Shown here in pieces: positions 35,864 to 43,421 of a stretch of 64,000 nucleotides of DNA (positions are counted from its first letter, which is position 1; each line of letters starts with the position of its first letter). A program made the position numbers and the translations under genes. This DNA is from an uncultured Acidiferrobacteraceae bacterium (lineage in GTDB: Bacteria; Pseudomonadota; Gammaproteobacteria; Acidiferrobacterales; SZUA-150). Below the pieces are notes generated by a model. That model saw only the letters and a list, made by a program, of their open reading frames with translations, did no database searches and was not told the DNA's origin. The stretch lies in contig CAJVXY010000001.1 of NCBI GenBank assembly GCA_913009895.1, forward strand, positions 158,437 through 222,436. The letters run 5' to 3'.

Positions 35864-36655
35864 CTAGTACCAGTTAATTTCCTCAGCGGTTAATGGGCCG
35901 ATCAGGCTACGGGACAGATCGTCCGGGATGGCCGCCTGAGTTTTATTTATAGGTATACGTCCGGCCATAATTTCAGCGAACTCTTGTGGATATAGTGGTA
36001 TTTTATCAGGCTCGGCGTAACCATCAGGATAAACGGGTAACCCGCCATCAGAATATTTGTCGCTGGCACCAAATGTATGTAATAACTCGTGGGTTATTAT
36101 AATATTATTCTTTTTGTTCAGGTGTCGTTTTGCATAGGCATGAACGACACCGACCAGTCCCTTCCTCAGGCCGTAAGAATGAGCTAGTGCCTGCCCATCA
36201 TTTTCATCATGGTAAATAATAAACAGGCGAATGCGTCTTGAATCAAGACCCAAAGAGCCGGTATTCATAAATAACCAGTAACGGAGCCTCAAGCTCCAGC
36301 CCATGATTGCAATAGCGCCACCTTTTCCGCTCGGGGGTTTTGGAGGATTTTCAGAAACGGGCTTGCCGAGATAATAGCGAAACTCTGGTAAATTAGTCAT
36401 GTCGTAAGCTTTTCCCTCATTGACCAAAAAATCAAAAATTTCCTGAAAGTCTGATGATTGCAATTCCTTGATGTATTTTGCTATTTCACTGTTCTTGTCC
36501 CCATTTATGGCGTGTAAAGAAATATAGACTGGTTTCTGCCAGCCAGTAATTGTTGTTTGTTGAAAATATGTGGCAATAGAAATTACAACCAATACACTAA
36601 ATAGAATAATTATCCTGGCCTGTTTAAAGGTGAATTTGTTGGGATTTTTGACCAT
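35864..36655 (-). CDS. Membrane-anchored putative zinc metalloprotease
   Basis: A 263-aa protein using the ATG at 36655 (the frame runs 12 codons further to a TTG). After a short basic N-terminus there is one transmembrane helix (about 12-30), and the rest is probably periplasmic. Near residue 185 the motif HELLHTFGASDKY fits the HExxHxxG zinc-binding pattern of metzincin-like proteases. The mid region (KGGAIAIMGWSLRLRYWLF, RRIRLFIIYHDEND) is not familiar. Proteolytic activity is inferred only from the motif. Confidence 0.7.
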   Translation of the reverse strand: MVKNPNKFTFKQARIIILFSVLVVISIATYFQQTTITGWQKPVYISLHAINGDKNSEIAKYIKELQSSDFQEIFDFLVNEGKAYDMTNLPEFRYYLGKPVSENPPKPPSGKGGAIAIMGWSLRLRYWLFMNTGSLGLDSRRIRLFIIYHDENDGQALAHSYGLRKGLVGVVHAYAKRHLNKKNNIIITHELLHTFGASDKYSDGGLPVYPDGYAEPDKIPLYPQEFAEIMAGRIPINKTQAAIPDDLSRSLIGPLTAEEINWY

Positions 36656-36717
36656 AAAAAACCGGAAGGTTGTGATAATCTTTAATAACAAAAAATTATG
36701 GAACAGTTATAACAAAA

Positions 36718-37209
36718 TTATAGATTCCGATATTGTTTATCCGGATCAAGCCCCAGCCGTTTACAGGCGAGTCTGCGGCTGGCGACCAGTTGATCCCGGG
36801 GGACATATATAAGCCCGGCAATTTTACGAATCAAATGTTCTTCATACTTGTCCAGATTGTGATCACTCAGGGCAACTTGCCACATATTTACCATAATTTC
36901 TTTTTTTTCTTCTAGCCCAAAATTTTTATTAACCAGGGTGGTAAATGGGTAGTATGAAGTGAGCCGGTCTGCTTGCTGTTCTGCCAGTTTTATTAATTCA
37001 TTTGCTTTCTCTTCGCTCAACTTCAGGTTTTTCGAAAGTATTTCGCGGATTGTTTCAAGCTCTACTTTTGTAATTTCATGATCGGAGCGCATCACCTCGA
37101 TCAATATGCAGGCGGTGGCCAGATTTATATGGTGTTGATCATGAAATTTCTTGTCATTCGAGGGCGCCATAAAATATTTGGCAACAAAATTATCAATAGC
37201 ATTTATCAT
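36718..37209 (-). CDS. TerB-family protein
   Basis: A 163-aa helical protein matching the TerB/DjlA N-terminal fold: the segment ATACILIEVMRSDHEITKVE and the later VALSDHNLDKYEEHLIRKIAGLI contain the two acidic, metal-binding-type motifs of the family. TerB proteins occur in tellurite and stress clusters and as stand-alone proteins of unknown role. There is no J-domain here. It is probably monocistronic, next to the metalloprotease-like gene. Confidence 0.85.
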   Translation of the reverse strand: MINAIDNFVAKYFMAPSNDKKFHDQHHINLATACILIEVMRSDHEITKVELETIREILSKNLKLSEEKANELIKLAEQQADRLTSYYPFTTLVNKNFGLEEKKEIMVNMWQVALSDHNLDKYEEHLIRKIAGLIYVPRDQLVASRRLACKRLGLDPDKQYRNL

Positions 37210-37398
37210 GGTTAACTCATTAAAATTGTATTGAGAGCAAGGTCTTTATATTATAAATATTATGTTCCAGTAACCTGGTTTTATATCATTTTTTCGATTT
37301 TTCTTTGTACTTTTATGAAGTTATAGCCATACTTAAATGAAGAGCAAAGTCTACTCCGGATACATAGTTTAGCACTCCTTGCCAGTAACCGCAGGCTT

Positions 37399-39615
37399 AT
37401 GGAAAAAACGGGAATAAAAGACAAAACTAAGGCAACTGTAAAATCGGGTATTGAAATACCTGAAGTACTGGCTCCCTTGTGCGCAAATCGTAGTGACCAT
37501 GATGTCAAGGCCATTCTTAAGGCATGGCGCCTGGCCAATTCTGCCCACCTGTCCCAGGTTCGGGTTTCCGGTGAACCATTTGTCGAGCATGTACTCGCCG
37601 TCGCTGTCATCCTGGCGAAATTAAGACTCGATAGTGAAACCATTATTGCCGCCTTACTGCATGATGTAGTTGAAGATACATCTGTCAAATCTGAAGACTT
37701 GAAAAGAGATTTTGGTGAAGGTGTTGCCCGCCTTGTGGAGGGCGTGACTAAAATGAGCAATATCCAGGTCCTGCATGATGAGCCTGAAAAAAAGAAAAAA
37801 GAACACGTCCGGGCAGAGAGCTTACGAAAAATGCTATTGGCGATGGCCGAGGATGTCAGGGTAGTACTGATTAAATTGGCCGATCGTTTGCACAATATGC
37901 GAACCCTGGGTTCATTGGCTGAAGACAAGCAACAACGTATTGCCCGTGAAACAATGGATATATTTGCACCACTGGCAAATCGTTTGGGTATTTGGCAAAT
38001 AAAATGGGAGCTGGAAGACCTGTCATTCCGTTATATTGAGCCTGATGCCTATCATGATATTGCCAATATGCTGGCGGAAAGGCGAGTTGATCGTGAACAA
38101 TATCTTGAGAAATTCGTGAGCCAGGTAAAAGCGGAACTGGTGAAAGCAGGTATCCAGGCAGAGGTATATGGTCGGCCCAAGCATATATTTGGCATCTGGA
38201 AAAAAATGCGTAATAAAAGAAAAGGGTTTCACGAAATATATGATGTCCGGGCAGTAAGAATTGTTGCCGGGGAAATAAAAGATTGTTACGCAGCGTTAGG
38301 TATCGTCCATACCCTGTGGCAATACATCCCTGGTGAATTTGATGACTATATCGCCACACCAAAAGAGAATAATTACCGCTCAATCCATACGGCGGTAATT
38401 GGTGAAAAAGGCAAAACAGTTGAGATCCAGTTGCGTACAAAAGAAATGCACCAGCAATCAGAATATGGAATTGCGGCCCATTGGCGATACAAGGAAGGGT
38501 CTGCGGTGGATGCCAGTTTTGATGAGAAAATAAACTGGTTACGGCAACTACTGGAATGGAAAGACGAGGTTTCAGGGGCCAGTGAATTTGTTGATCAATT
38601 TAAGTCAGCGGTATTTTCAGATCGAGTTTATGTGTTCACACCTATGGGGAATATCATCGATTTACCCCAGGGTGCTACGCCGATCGATTTTGCATACGAG
38701 ATTCATTCTGAAGTCGGCCATCGTTGCCGGGGCGCAAAAGTTGATGGCAGAATCGTACCGCTTACCTACGTGTTAAAAACCGGAACCAAGGTTGAAATTC
38801 TAACAGTCAAAAAAGGCGGGCCAAGCAGGGACTGGTTGAACCCTCACCTGGGATATATACATACCACACGTGCTCGCACCAAGGCGCAATACTGGTTCCG
38901 ACAACAGGATCGCGAAAACAATATTTCATCGGGGCGTAACAGTATAGAGCGGGAGCTTAAAAGACTGGGTTATCATGAGATCGGGCACGAGGCCATGGCC
39001 CATGCCGCAGCTTATGAGAATACGGACGACTTTTTTGCGGCTATTGGCCGTGGTGAATTTAAAAATGCACAAGTTATAAATGTCATCAGGTCGCTGGTCA
39101 GCCCTGGAACGCCAAAACCGGAATCAGGCAAGCTTGTTACCCATAAACGAAAAGTCGTGGGCACCAGTGCTATCCAGATACAGGGTATAGGAAATTTACT
39201 CACCCAAATAGGACAATGTTGCAAGCCTGTATATGGCGATCAAATTATTGGATATATAACCCGGGGGCGCGGGGTGACGGTGCACAGGTCTGATTGCCCA
39301 AACGTACTTAAATATATTAACGAGCAGAGTGAACGATTGATCGAGGTTAGCTGGGGAATTGAAAAGGGCGAAACTTACCCTGTTGATATACAGATACAGG
39401 CCTATGATCGTCATGGTCTACTAAAGGATGTAACATCATTACTCTCAGATGAAAAACTGAATGTTGTCGCTGTCAAAACATCCCTTGATCAAAATAAAAA
39501 TATGGCGACCATGCTACTTACGGTTGAGATTGAAGATATATCAGCGTTAAGCAGAGTGCTGGTGAAACTGGAACAGTTGCCCAATGTACTGGAGGCATCA
39601 AGACGCAGGTCATAG
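37399..39615 (+). CDS. relA: RelA-lineage (p)ppGpp synthetase with intact hydrolase motif
   Basis: A 738-aa RSH protein with HD, synthetase, TGS, zinc-finger/helical and ACT domains. The synthetase part (DVRAVRIVAGEIKDCYAALG, then VEIQLRTKEMH) and the C-terminus (IGQCCKPVYGDQIIGYITRGRGVTVHR) follow E. coli RelA closely, including the EFDD motif (313-316) that marks monofunctional RelA enzymes. Yet the HD domain is intact: H64, HD at 88-89 in LLHDVVEDT, and D162 in LADRLHN, residues that E. coli RelA has lost. It may therefore both make and degrade (p)ppGpp. No other RSH gene is seen in the window. Confidence 0.93.
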   Translation: MEKTGIKDKTKATVKSGIEIPEVLAPLCANRSDHDVKAILKAWRLANSAHLSQVRVSGEPFVEHVLAVAVILAKLRLDSETIIAALLHDVVEDTSVKSEDLKRDFGEGVARLVEGVTKMSNIQVLHDEPEKKKKEHVRAESLRKMLLAMAEDVRVVLIKLADRLHNMRTLGSLAEDKQQRIARETMDIFAPLANRLGIWQIKWELEDLSFRYIEPDAYHDIANMLAERRVDREQYLEKFVSQVKAELVKAGIQAEVYGRPKHIFGIWKKMRNKRKGFHEIYDVRAVRIVAGEIKDCYAALGIVHTLWQYIPGEFDDYIATPKENNYRSIHTAVIGEKGKTVEIQLRTKEMHQQSEYGIAAHWRYKEGSAVDASFDEKINWLRQLLEWKDEVSGASEFVDQFKSAVFSDRVYVFTPMGNIIDLPQGATPIDFAYEIHSEVGHRCRGAKVDGRIVPLTYVLKTGTKVEILTVKKGGPSRDWLNPHLGYIHTTRARTKAQYWFRQQDRENNISSGRNSIERELKRLGYHEIGHEAMAHAAAYENTDDFFAAIGRGEFKNAQVINVIRSLVSPGTPKPESGKLVTHKRKVVGTSAIQIQGIGNLLTQIGQCCKPVYGDQIIGYITRGRGVTVHRSDCPNVLKYINEQSERLIEVSWGIEKGETYPVDIQIQAYDRHGLLKDVTSLLSDEKLNVVAVKTSLDQNKNMATMLLTVEIEDISALSRVLVKLEQLPNVLEASRRRS

Positions 39616-39675
39616 GAGAACCGGTTGATTATTTTTTGGCCTGTGGTTATCAAATAAAAATATAGAAATATTTAT

Positions 39676-40851
39676 ATGAATAAGAAAAAATTGTCCGAGC
39701 TTAAGGCATTATTAAGTTTGCCCACGGCGCCTTTTCGTGAGCACTATATTATTGAATATGCAGTCAGAGTACTCGCAAAATCCAATGTTCCGTTTTTCAA
39801 AGATCCTTGTGGCAATATCATCATCGGTGTTTCATCGGTTGTGCAATATAAAAAACTTGTTCAGCGACCATCAAGGGAACCGATACGATTATTTATTGCC
39901 CACATGGACCACCCGGGATTTCATGGCGTCAAATGGTTGAAAAATAAAAATTTGCTGGCGAAGTGGTTTGGCGGTTCACCGGTAAAATATATATCTGGTG
40001 CCAGAGTATCTGTATTTGGAAACTATAATAATACTTGTTTCTCAGGCAAAATAATCAAACCAAAACTGGTAAGCAAAAAATGGGCAATTGATTCAGCCGA
40101 GGTAAGGCTTGATCCCGGGCAAATAGAATATAGAGATCGGCCCAGGGCCAAGGATTTATTTGGCAGTTTCAAATTTACAAAACCGGTAACAGTGCGTGGC
40201 AAACGGCTTTATACAAATGCAGTTGATGACCTGTGTGGTGTTTTTGTAATTTTACAAACAGCCATAACCAGCTTCAAGACAACATCCAGAAAAGAGAAAC
40301 CATTTCTTGGCCTCCTGACCCGGGCCGAAGAAGTGGGCTTTATTGGTGCCGTGGCACATTTTGATTTGGGCTGGTTGCATAAGGCAAGGCGCCCTGTTGT
40401 TTGTATCAGCCTGGAGGCATCAAGAACCTTGCCTGGCGCCCGTATTGGTAAAGGCCCGGTTGTCAGGACAGGTGACAGGCGGACAGTTTTTAGTGCCAAT
40501 GAATTAAAGGTGTTATCTGACCTGGCAGTAAAAGTGCTACCAGGCAAACACCAGAAACGGATTATGGATGGCGGTGCCTGTGAGGCGACGGCTGCTACTG
40601 TATTTGGATTCCCGGTAATTGGGATCTCTTTGCCACTGGGAAATTATCATAACCAGGGCTTTGAGGGTGGTCCGGAGTGTCGTGGCCCTGGCGGCCCAGC
40701 CCCGGAATTTGTACACCTGGACGATATACGGGGCGAAATGAAATTGTGCCGGGCATTGATGCGTACAGGACTGGAGTGGCAGCAACCATGGAAAAAACAA
40801 AAAAAATTGCTGCTTGAAAATAAAAAATATTATGCTAAATATATGAAGTAA
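39676..40851 (+). CDS. M42/M20-like metallopeptidase
   Basis: A 391-aa protein with the metal-site motifs of the MH clan: FIAHMDHPGFHG (HxD), NAVDDLCGVF (bridging Asp), RAEEVGF (catalytic and metal Glu pair) and a C-terminal SLPLGNYHN histidine. The order and spacing fit M42 glutamyl aminopeptidases, with a small inserted domain in residues 95-180. It has no signal peptide, so it is a cytoplasmic aminopeptidase or a deacylase; the substrate is unknown. It lies 60 bp downstream of relA on the same strand. Confidence 0.82.
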   Translation: MNKKKLSELKALLSLPTAPFREHYIIEYAVRVLAKSNVPFFKDPCGNIIIGVSSVVQYKKLVQRPSREPIRLFIAHMDHPGFHGVKWLKNKNLLAKWFGGSPVKYISGARVSVFGNYNNTCFSGKIIKPKLVSKKWAIDSAEVRLDPGQIEYRDRPRAKDLFGSFKFTKPVTVRGKRLYTNAVDDLCGVFVILQTAITSFKTTSRKEKPFLGLLTRAEEVGFIGAVAHFDLGWLHKARRPVVCISLEASRTLPGARIGKGPVVRTGDRRTVFSANELKVLSDLAVKVLPGKHQKRIMDGGACEATAATVFGFPVIGISLPLGNYHNQGFEGGPECRGPGGPAPEFVHLDDIRGEMKLCRALMRTGLEWQQPWKKQKKLLLENKKYYAKYMK

Positions 40852-40919
40852 TTGTAGTAAATTAGTAAATTAATTTTGTTATTCAGTTATCAATAAAATT
40901 ACATAAATTATCAGGAGTA

Positions 40920-41669
40920 ATGTACGTGGACCGAAACCTCTGGACCAACAAGTTCAAAGCATCAGGAATTCATCTGGCACTGAGCACAATTATATTTCTT
41001 GTTTTTCTTTATATACTAATTTTTCATTGGTATCCCCTCCCGTATTTCCATTCGGATGGTGGCTGGCAGGGTGTTCGGATTATGTTATTTGTCGATGTTG
41101 TGTTGGGCCCATTGCTGACTTTCATCGTTTTTAATTATAAGAAACCACGTAATAAAATCATTTTTGATTTATCTATTATTGCCGTTATCCAGATAGGCGC
41201 ATTAATTTGGGGTGTAAATGCTGTCTATAATGGCCGACCAGTAGTGATTGTTTATTATGAAGGAAGTTTTAATTCCCAGGAGGCCAGGGTTTTTTATGAT
41301 CTGGGTGTTGATGTTAACAAAATTAAAGGTGACGGGCATCCGCCCATAGTTGTGGTCTCAGCATTGAAAGGTCGGGCAGATGGGGAAGCAAGAATAAAAC
41401 TTTATAATCGTGGCTTTAGTGAATTACAGATTATCGATACCTATGAAACAGTTTCGGAAAATATAGACAGGATTAAAGGTGATTCCGATACTTTTAATTT
41501 TTATATAACAAAAAATGAGCCCAGAAAAAGAATGCTTGAAGAATATCTAAAAAATGGTGATAAAAACCCAGAAGATTTTATTATTAGACATTACGTTGGA
41601 AAATTTTCTGGTGGACTGATTATTTTTGACAAGCAGGGAAAATATATTGAGACGCTTATTGATAAATGA
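40920..41669 (+). CDS. TfpX/TfpZ family type IV pilin accessory-like protein
   Basis: A 249-aa membrane protein with three N-terminal transmembrane helices (about 15-37, 50-72 and 82-102) and a C-terminal soluble domain. The motif FHSDGGWQGVRIMLFVDVVLGPLLT is characteristic of TfpX/TfpZ proteins, which modulate assembly of specific type IV pilin alleles in Pseudomonas. No pilin gene lies next to it, so it is an orphan member and its job is unclear. It may overlap the tail of the convergent gene at 41753 if that gene's frame break is corrected. Confidence 0.8.
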   Translation: MYVDRNLWTNKFKASGIHLALSTIIFLVFLYILIFHWYPLPYFHSDGGWQGVRIMLFVDVVLGPLLTFIVFNYKKPRNKIIFDLSIIAVIQIGALIWGVNAVYNGRPVVIVYYEGSFNSQEARVFYDLGVDVNKIKGDGHPPIVVVSALKGRADGEARIKLYNRGFSELQIIDTYETVSENIDRIKGDSDTFNFYITKNEPRKRMLEEYLKNGDKNPEDFIIRHYVGKFSGGLIIFDKQGKYIETLIDK

Positions 41670-41752
41670 CAGATTGATTTAGGTAGTCTCTGATACTCTC
41701 AGGATTATTTTTCTGGGACCAAACAGCCATGTGTCGGTCTTCGAAGAAGGAT

Positions 41753-42391
41753 TCAAACGTTACGCCGGTACATTATTTGCGTTAGCTCCGTTACCAGTTG
41801 TTGCGATACATCTTCCATTACTGAATAAATAGTGTTGGACAATTTGTCCCTGGCCACTCCAATCAAGTGTGGCAAACGAACCGAACGACTCAGAATTTTT
41901 GTCTCCTGGCTATACAGGTGCAATATTTCACGAAGTAATACCAAAAACTGGTTACGACTATAGAGCCTGGCGAAAGCTGTCCGGATTCGTGGCGTTTTTT
42001 CCCATTGCTGGAATAACCGGTATGATGTATCAAACAATTGTTCCATGCGTAAACGCCTTATTTTTTCTATGTCGTTGTATTTAAATTCGATCGAGAATGG
42101 TAATGCAGAAGTCTGCTGAAAAAACTTCTGGTCGATTTTTCTGGCTTCTTGCAGAAGTGAGGTAATCGGTATTTCCTCAAGTGATTTCCCCCCTTGTCTC
42201 GCCTGGTAGGCACTGGATATAACGAGGAAATCCTTTTCTTCTTCCTTTTTTACATTTGCATCAAGAAATGACTGGAACGGGGGTAACAGCAATCGAAATA
42301 AAGTATTTTTCTTCAGTGCCTCAGAGGTGTCCCGGCTAAAAGCGCGCATCATATATTGATCCATTTCGCATAACACACGGACTTTATCCAT
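41753..42391 (-). CDS. Unknown 212-aa protein, probably frame-shifted at the C-terminus
   Basis: A soluble, helical protein without a family I recognise (EMDQYMMRAFSRDTSEALKKN, then RNQFLVLLREILHLYSQETK). It stops at 41753, but just after, in another frame, the sequence goes on as clean protein (TFESFFEDRHMAVWSQKNN, then SIRDYLNQSVIYQ) to a stop at 41656-41658. A one-base change between about 41755 and 41770 would add some 35 residues. It lies 15 bp downstream of the methyltransferase gene on the same strand, so the two form an operon and may act together. Confidence 0.65.
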   Translation of the reverse strand: MDKVRVLCEMDQYMMRAFSRDTSEALKKNTLFRLLLPPFQSFLDANVKKEEEKDFLVISSAYQARQGGKSLEEIPITSLLQEARKIDQKFFQQTSALPFSIEFKYNDIEKIRRLRMEQLFDTSYRLFQQWEKTPRIRTAFARLYSRNQFLVLLREILHLYSQETKILSRSVRLPHLIGVARDKLSNTIYSVMEDVSQQLVTELTQIMYRRNV

Positions 42392-42406
42392 AATGAAAAC
42401 CGGTCA

Positions 42407-43180
42407 CTATTTGGGTGCTTTCATAGCTTTGTGAAAACCGATCATTCCCCCGAGCAGTGTTTTCTGTGAGACGTTCTGGTATCCCAATTGTTCAAGCAAC
42501 TGGGAAAATTCGTCTGCCGAATAGAACATACGCAAGGTATTAATAAAGTAATCGCGACAATTTAGTGCCGCGCTACCACTATGAAAAATAACGGCCGTGA
42601 TGGTAAGGCAGACACGCAGATAAGTGTAATACAAAGTTTCAATGGCTTTATTATCAGGGCGCAACATATCGCTGTGATAAAAGTAGCCGCCGGGTTTGAG
42701 TACTCGCTGGATTTCACTGGATACATCCATAATACGCAAGTGCCGGGATGCATATTGTAAGGTTACGATATCGAAATGGTTGTCCGGGAACGGCAGGCTG
42801 TGGGCATCACCAATAAAACTTTCGATATGCTTACCCTGTTTTTTTGCAGAAACCAGGCCAACCTCCTGCATGGCCACACTCCTGTCTATTGCGCATACTT
42901 CCAAATCCGGTTGTTTGTCCAGGAGCGCCAAACCGATGGCATTTGTGCCCGCGCAAACATCCAGTGCTTTTTGGCCGCTACTGACATCGATCGTGGCCAA
43001 AAACTCTCGTCGGAACCAGTTCCACAACCCTAAACTGGCAACGTGGTTTGCCCGATCATAATATTTGGCCACATCTGCAAAAACTTCATTAAGTTCCTCG
43101 TTCCAGACATGATCGAATTTCTGCTCCCGGTTATTTTCCCTTATTGCAAACTGTTTGGTATGTACGCCATTGACCATCAT
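42407..43180 (-). CDS. UbiE/COQ5-like class I methyltransferase
   Basis: A 257-aa SAM-dependent methyltransferase. It resembles UbiE over its length: FADVAKYYDRANHVASLGLWNWFRREF at the start, SLPFPDNHFDIVTLQYASRHL in the middle, and RVLKPGGYFYHSD, then IGFHKAMK at the end. The glycine-rich SAM motif is altered to CAGTNAIG, and the chain differs enough from ubiE that a quinone or other lipid-like substrate is only likely. It lies between ccoS and an unknown partner gene, next to the oxidase assembly genes, which may hint at a respiratory quinone role. Confidence 0.75.
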   Translation of the reverse strand: MMVNGVHTKQFAIRENNREQKFDHVWNEELNEVFADVAKYYDRANHVASLGLWNWFRREFLATIDVSSGQKALDVCAGTNAIGLALLDKQPDLEVCAIDRSVAMQEVGLVSAKKQGKHIESFIGDAHSLPFPDNHFDIVTLQYASRHLRIMDVSSEIQRVLKPGGYFYHSDMLRPDNKAIETLYYTYLRVCLTITAVIFHSGSAALNCRDYFINTLRMFYSADEFSQLLEQLGYQNVSQKTLLGGMIGFHKAMKAPK

Positions 43181-43244
43181 TTATTCCCTTGTTTTATATT
43201 ATTTTGCCCATGACAATATGGCTTTTTTATGCTTCCAAACCGAA

Positions 43245-43415
43245 TCATTTGTCCTGATTATTTTTTCCGCTTATATCGTCATCATCTTTTAAAATTCGGT
43301 AAGCAGGCCCTTCAAGATCATCAAACTGCCCATTCCTGATGGCCCAGAAAAAAACCGTGATTACCAGTAGTATAAAAACTACTGCAATCGATACCAAAAG
43401 ATAAATTATATCCAT
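43245..43415 (-). CDS. ccoS: cbb3 oxidase maturation protein CcoS
   Basis: A 56-aa protein: one N-terminal transmembrane helix (about 3-25), the family motif FFWAIRNGQFDDLEGPAYRIL and an acidic tail. CcoS is needed for cofactor insertion into cbb3 oxidase. The gene begins 7 bp after the stop of ccoI on the same strand, the usual ccoI-ccoS order. It is too short for most gene filters but is unambiguous by motif. Confidence 0.93.
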   Translation of the reverse strand: MDIIYLLVSIAVVFILLVITVFFWAIRNGQFDDLEGPAYRILKDDDDISGKNNQDK

Positions 43416-43421
43416 AAAAAG

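Noticed and set aside
37281..37928. 215-codon minus-strand frame over the relA start
   Set aside because: Serine/leucine-rich antisense shadow of relA.
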